Notes under the pieces: generated by a model
Told to the model about the DNA's origin: nothing
Database searches by the model: none
Seen by the model: the letters and a program-made list of their open reading frames with translations, nothing else
Shown: piece by piece, positions 31,981-32,007 of the stretch
Layout: each line of letters begins with the position of its first letter
Position numbering within the stretch: position 1 is the stretch's first letter
From: Streptomyces sp. FH025
GTDB lineage: Bacteria; Actinomycetota; Actinomycetes; Streptomycetales; Streptomycetaceae
Assembly (NCBI RefSeq): GCF_017427025.1
Contig: NZ_JAFLNG010000012.1
Span: 1 to 32,007 of the forward strand
DNA length: 32,007 nucleotides
Direction of reading: 5' to 3'
Program-made: the position numbers and the translations under genes

Positions 31981-32007
31981 ATGGCGGGCAGCGCAGGGGC
32001 GGCTGAC
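31981..32007 (+). CDS. Start of a gene cut by the window edge
   Basis: ATG 31981 with GAGGCAGG upstream opens a frame MAGSAGAAD that continues past the window. Nine residues are too few to identify; in related actinomycetes an acyl-CoA dehydrogenase gene commonly neighbours this dehydrogenase, but that is context only. Confidence 0.5.

Overview
The window is high-GC actinomycete chromosome: strong G/C in third codon positions, frequent GTG and TTG starts, 4-base GTGA/ATGA overlaps, and actinomycete-specific families (WhiJ-like XRE regulators with DUF5753, DUF397, DUF6879, RsbW-like ATPases). Streptomyces or Kitasatospora is the best guess. Both ends are conserved metabolic chromosome. The middle (about 5.5-18.6 kb) is a variable region with more relaxed codon use, gene relics and repeated hairpins.

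Layout. (1) 67-5492: histidine-degradation operon hutU, an M20 amidohydrolase, hutF and hutI, closed by a strong terminator. Together these convert urocanate to N-formyl-L-glutamate; no hutG is present, and the M20 enzyme is the obvious candidate for the last step. (2) 5551-6286, minus strand: RsbW-like ATPase and two small overlapping genes. (3) 6586-9674: an XRE/DUF5753 regulator with two DUF397 genes, a gene-free stretch of three hairpins, then a damaged copy of a [small Cys protein]-[DUF6879]-[XRE/DUF5753] cassette. (4) 9888-13174: Nudix hydrolase, a possible zincin-like protein, a gene relic, a pentapeptide-repeat protein, a GNAT acetyltransferase and a small upstream gene. (5) 13328-16889: the intact form of the cassette, followed by a 49-residue Gly-rich peptide gene overlapping a protein-L-isoaspartate-methyltransferase-like enzyme (a candidate ribosomal-peptide pathway), and an unknown protein. 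(6) 16926-18596: an insertion-like segment bounded by two copies of a 63-base repeat, holding an Imm35/YrhB-like protein and a frameshifted lipoprotein gene.

(7) 18580-22264, minus strand: S9 prolyl-oligopeptidase-type peptidase and a POT peptide transporter, a plausible peptide uptake and hydrolysis pair. (8) 22595-24590: OmpR-type response regulator and sensor kinase. (9) 24661-25221, minus: GtrA-like membrane protein. (10) 25463-28432: purK-purE, then an M19 dipeptidase. (11) 28636-30214: CoA-binding protein, then an unknown two-gene unit (two-helix membrane protein plus a soluble protein with a duplicated ALTHSGPSY motif). (12) 30437-31774, minus: UDP-glucose/GDP-mannose dehydrogenase, with the first codons of a divergent gene at the right edge.

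Most notable: the peptide/methyltransferase pair; three families of hairpins that differ by compensatory base changes and sit downstream of stop codons; the intact and decayed cassette copies; and the unknown pair at 29204-30214. No tRNA, rRNA, CRISPR array, transposase or integrase was recognised.
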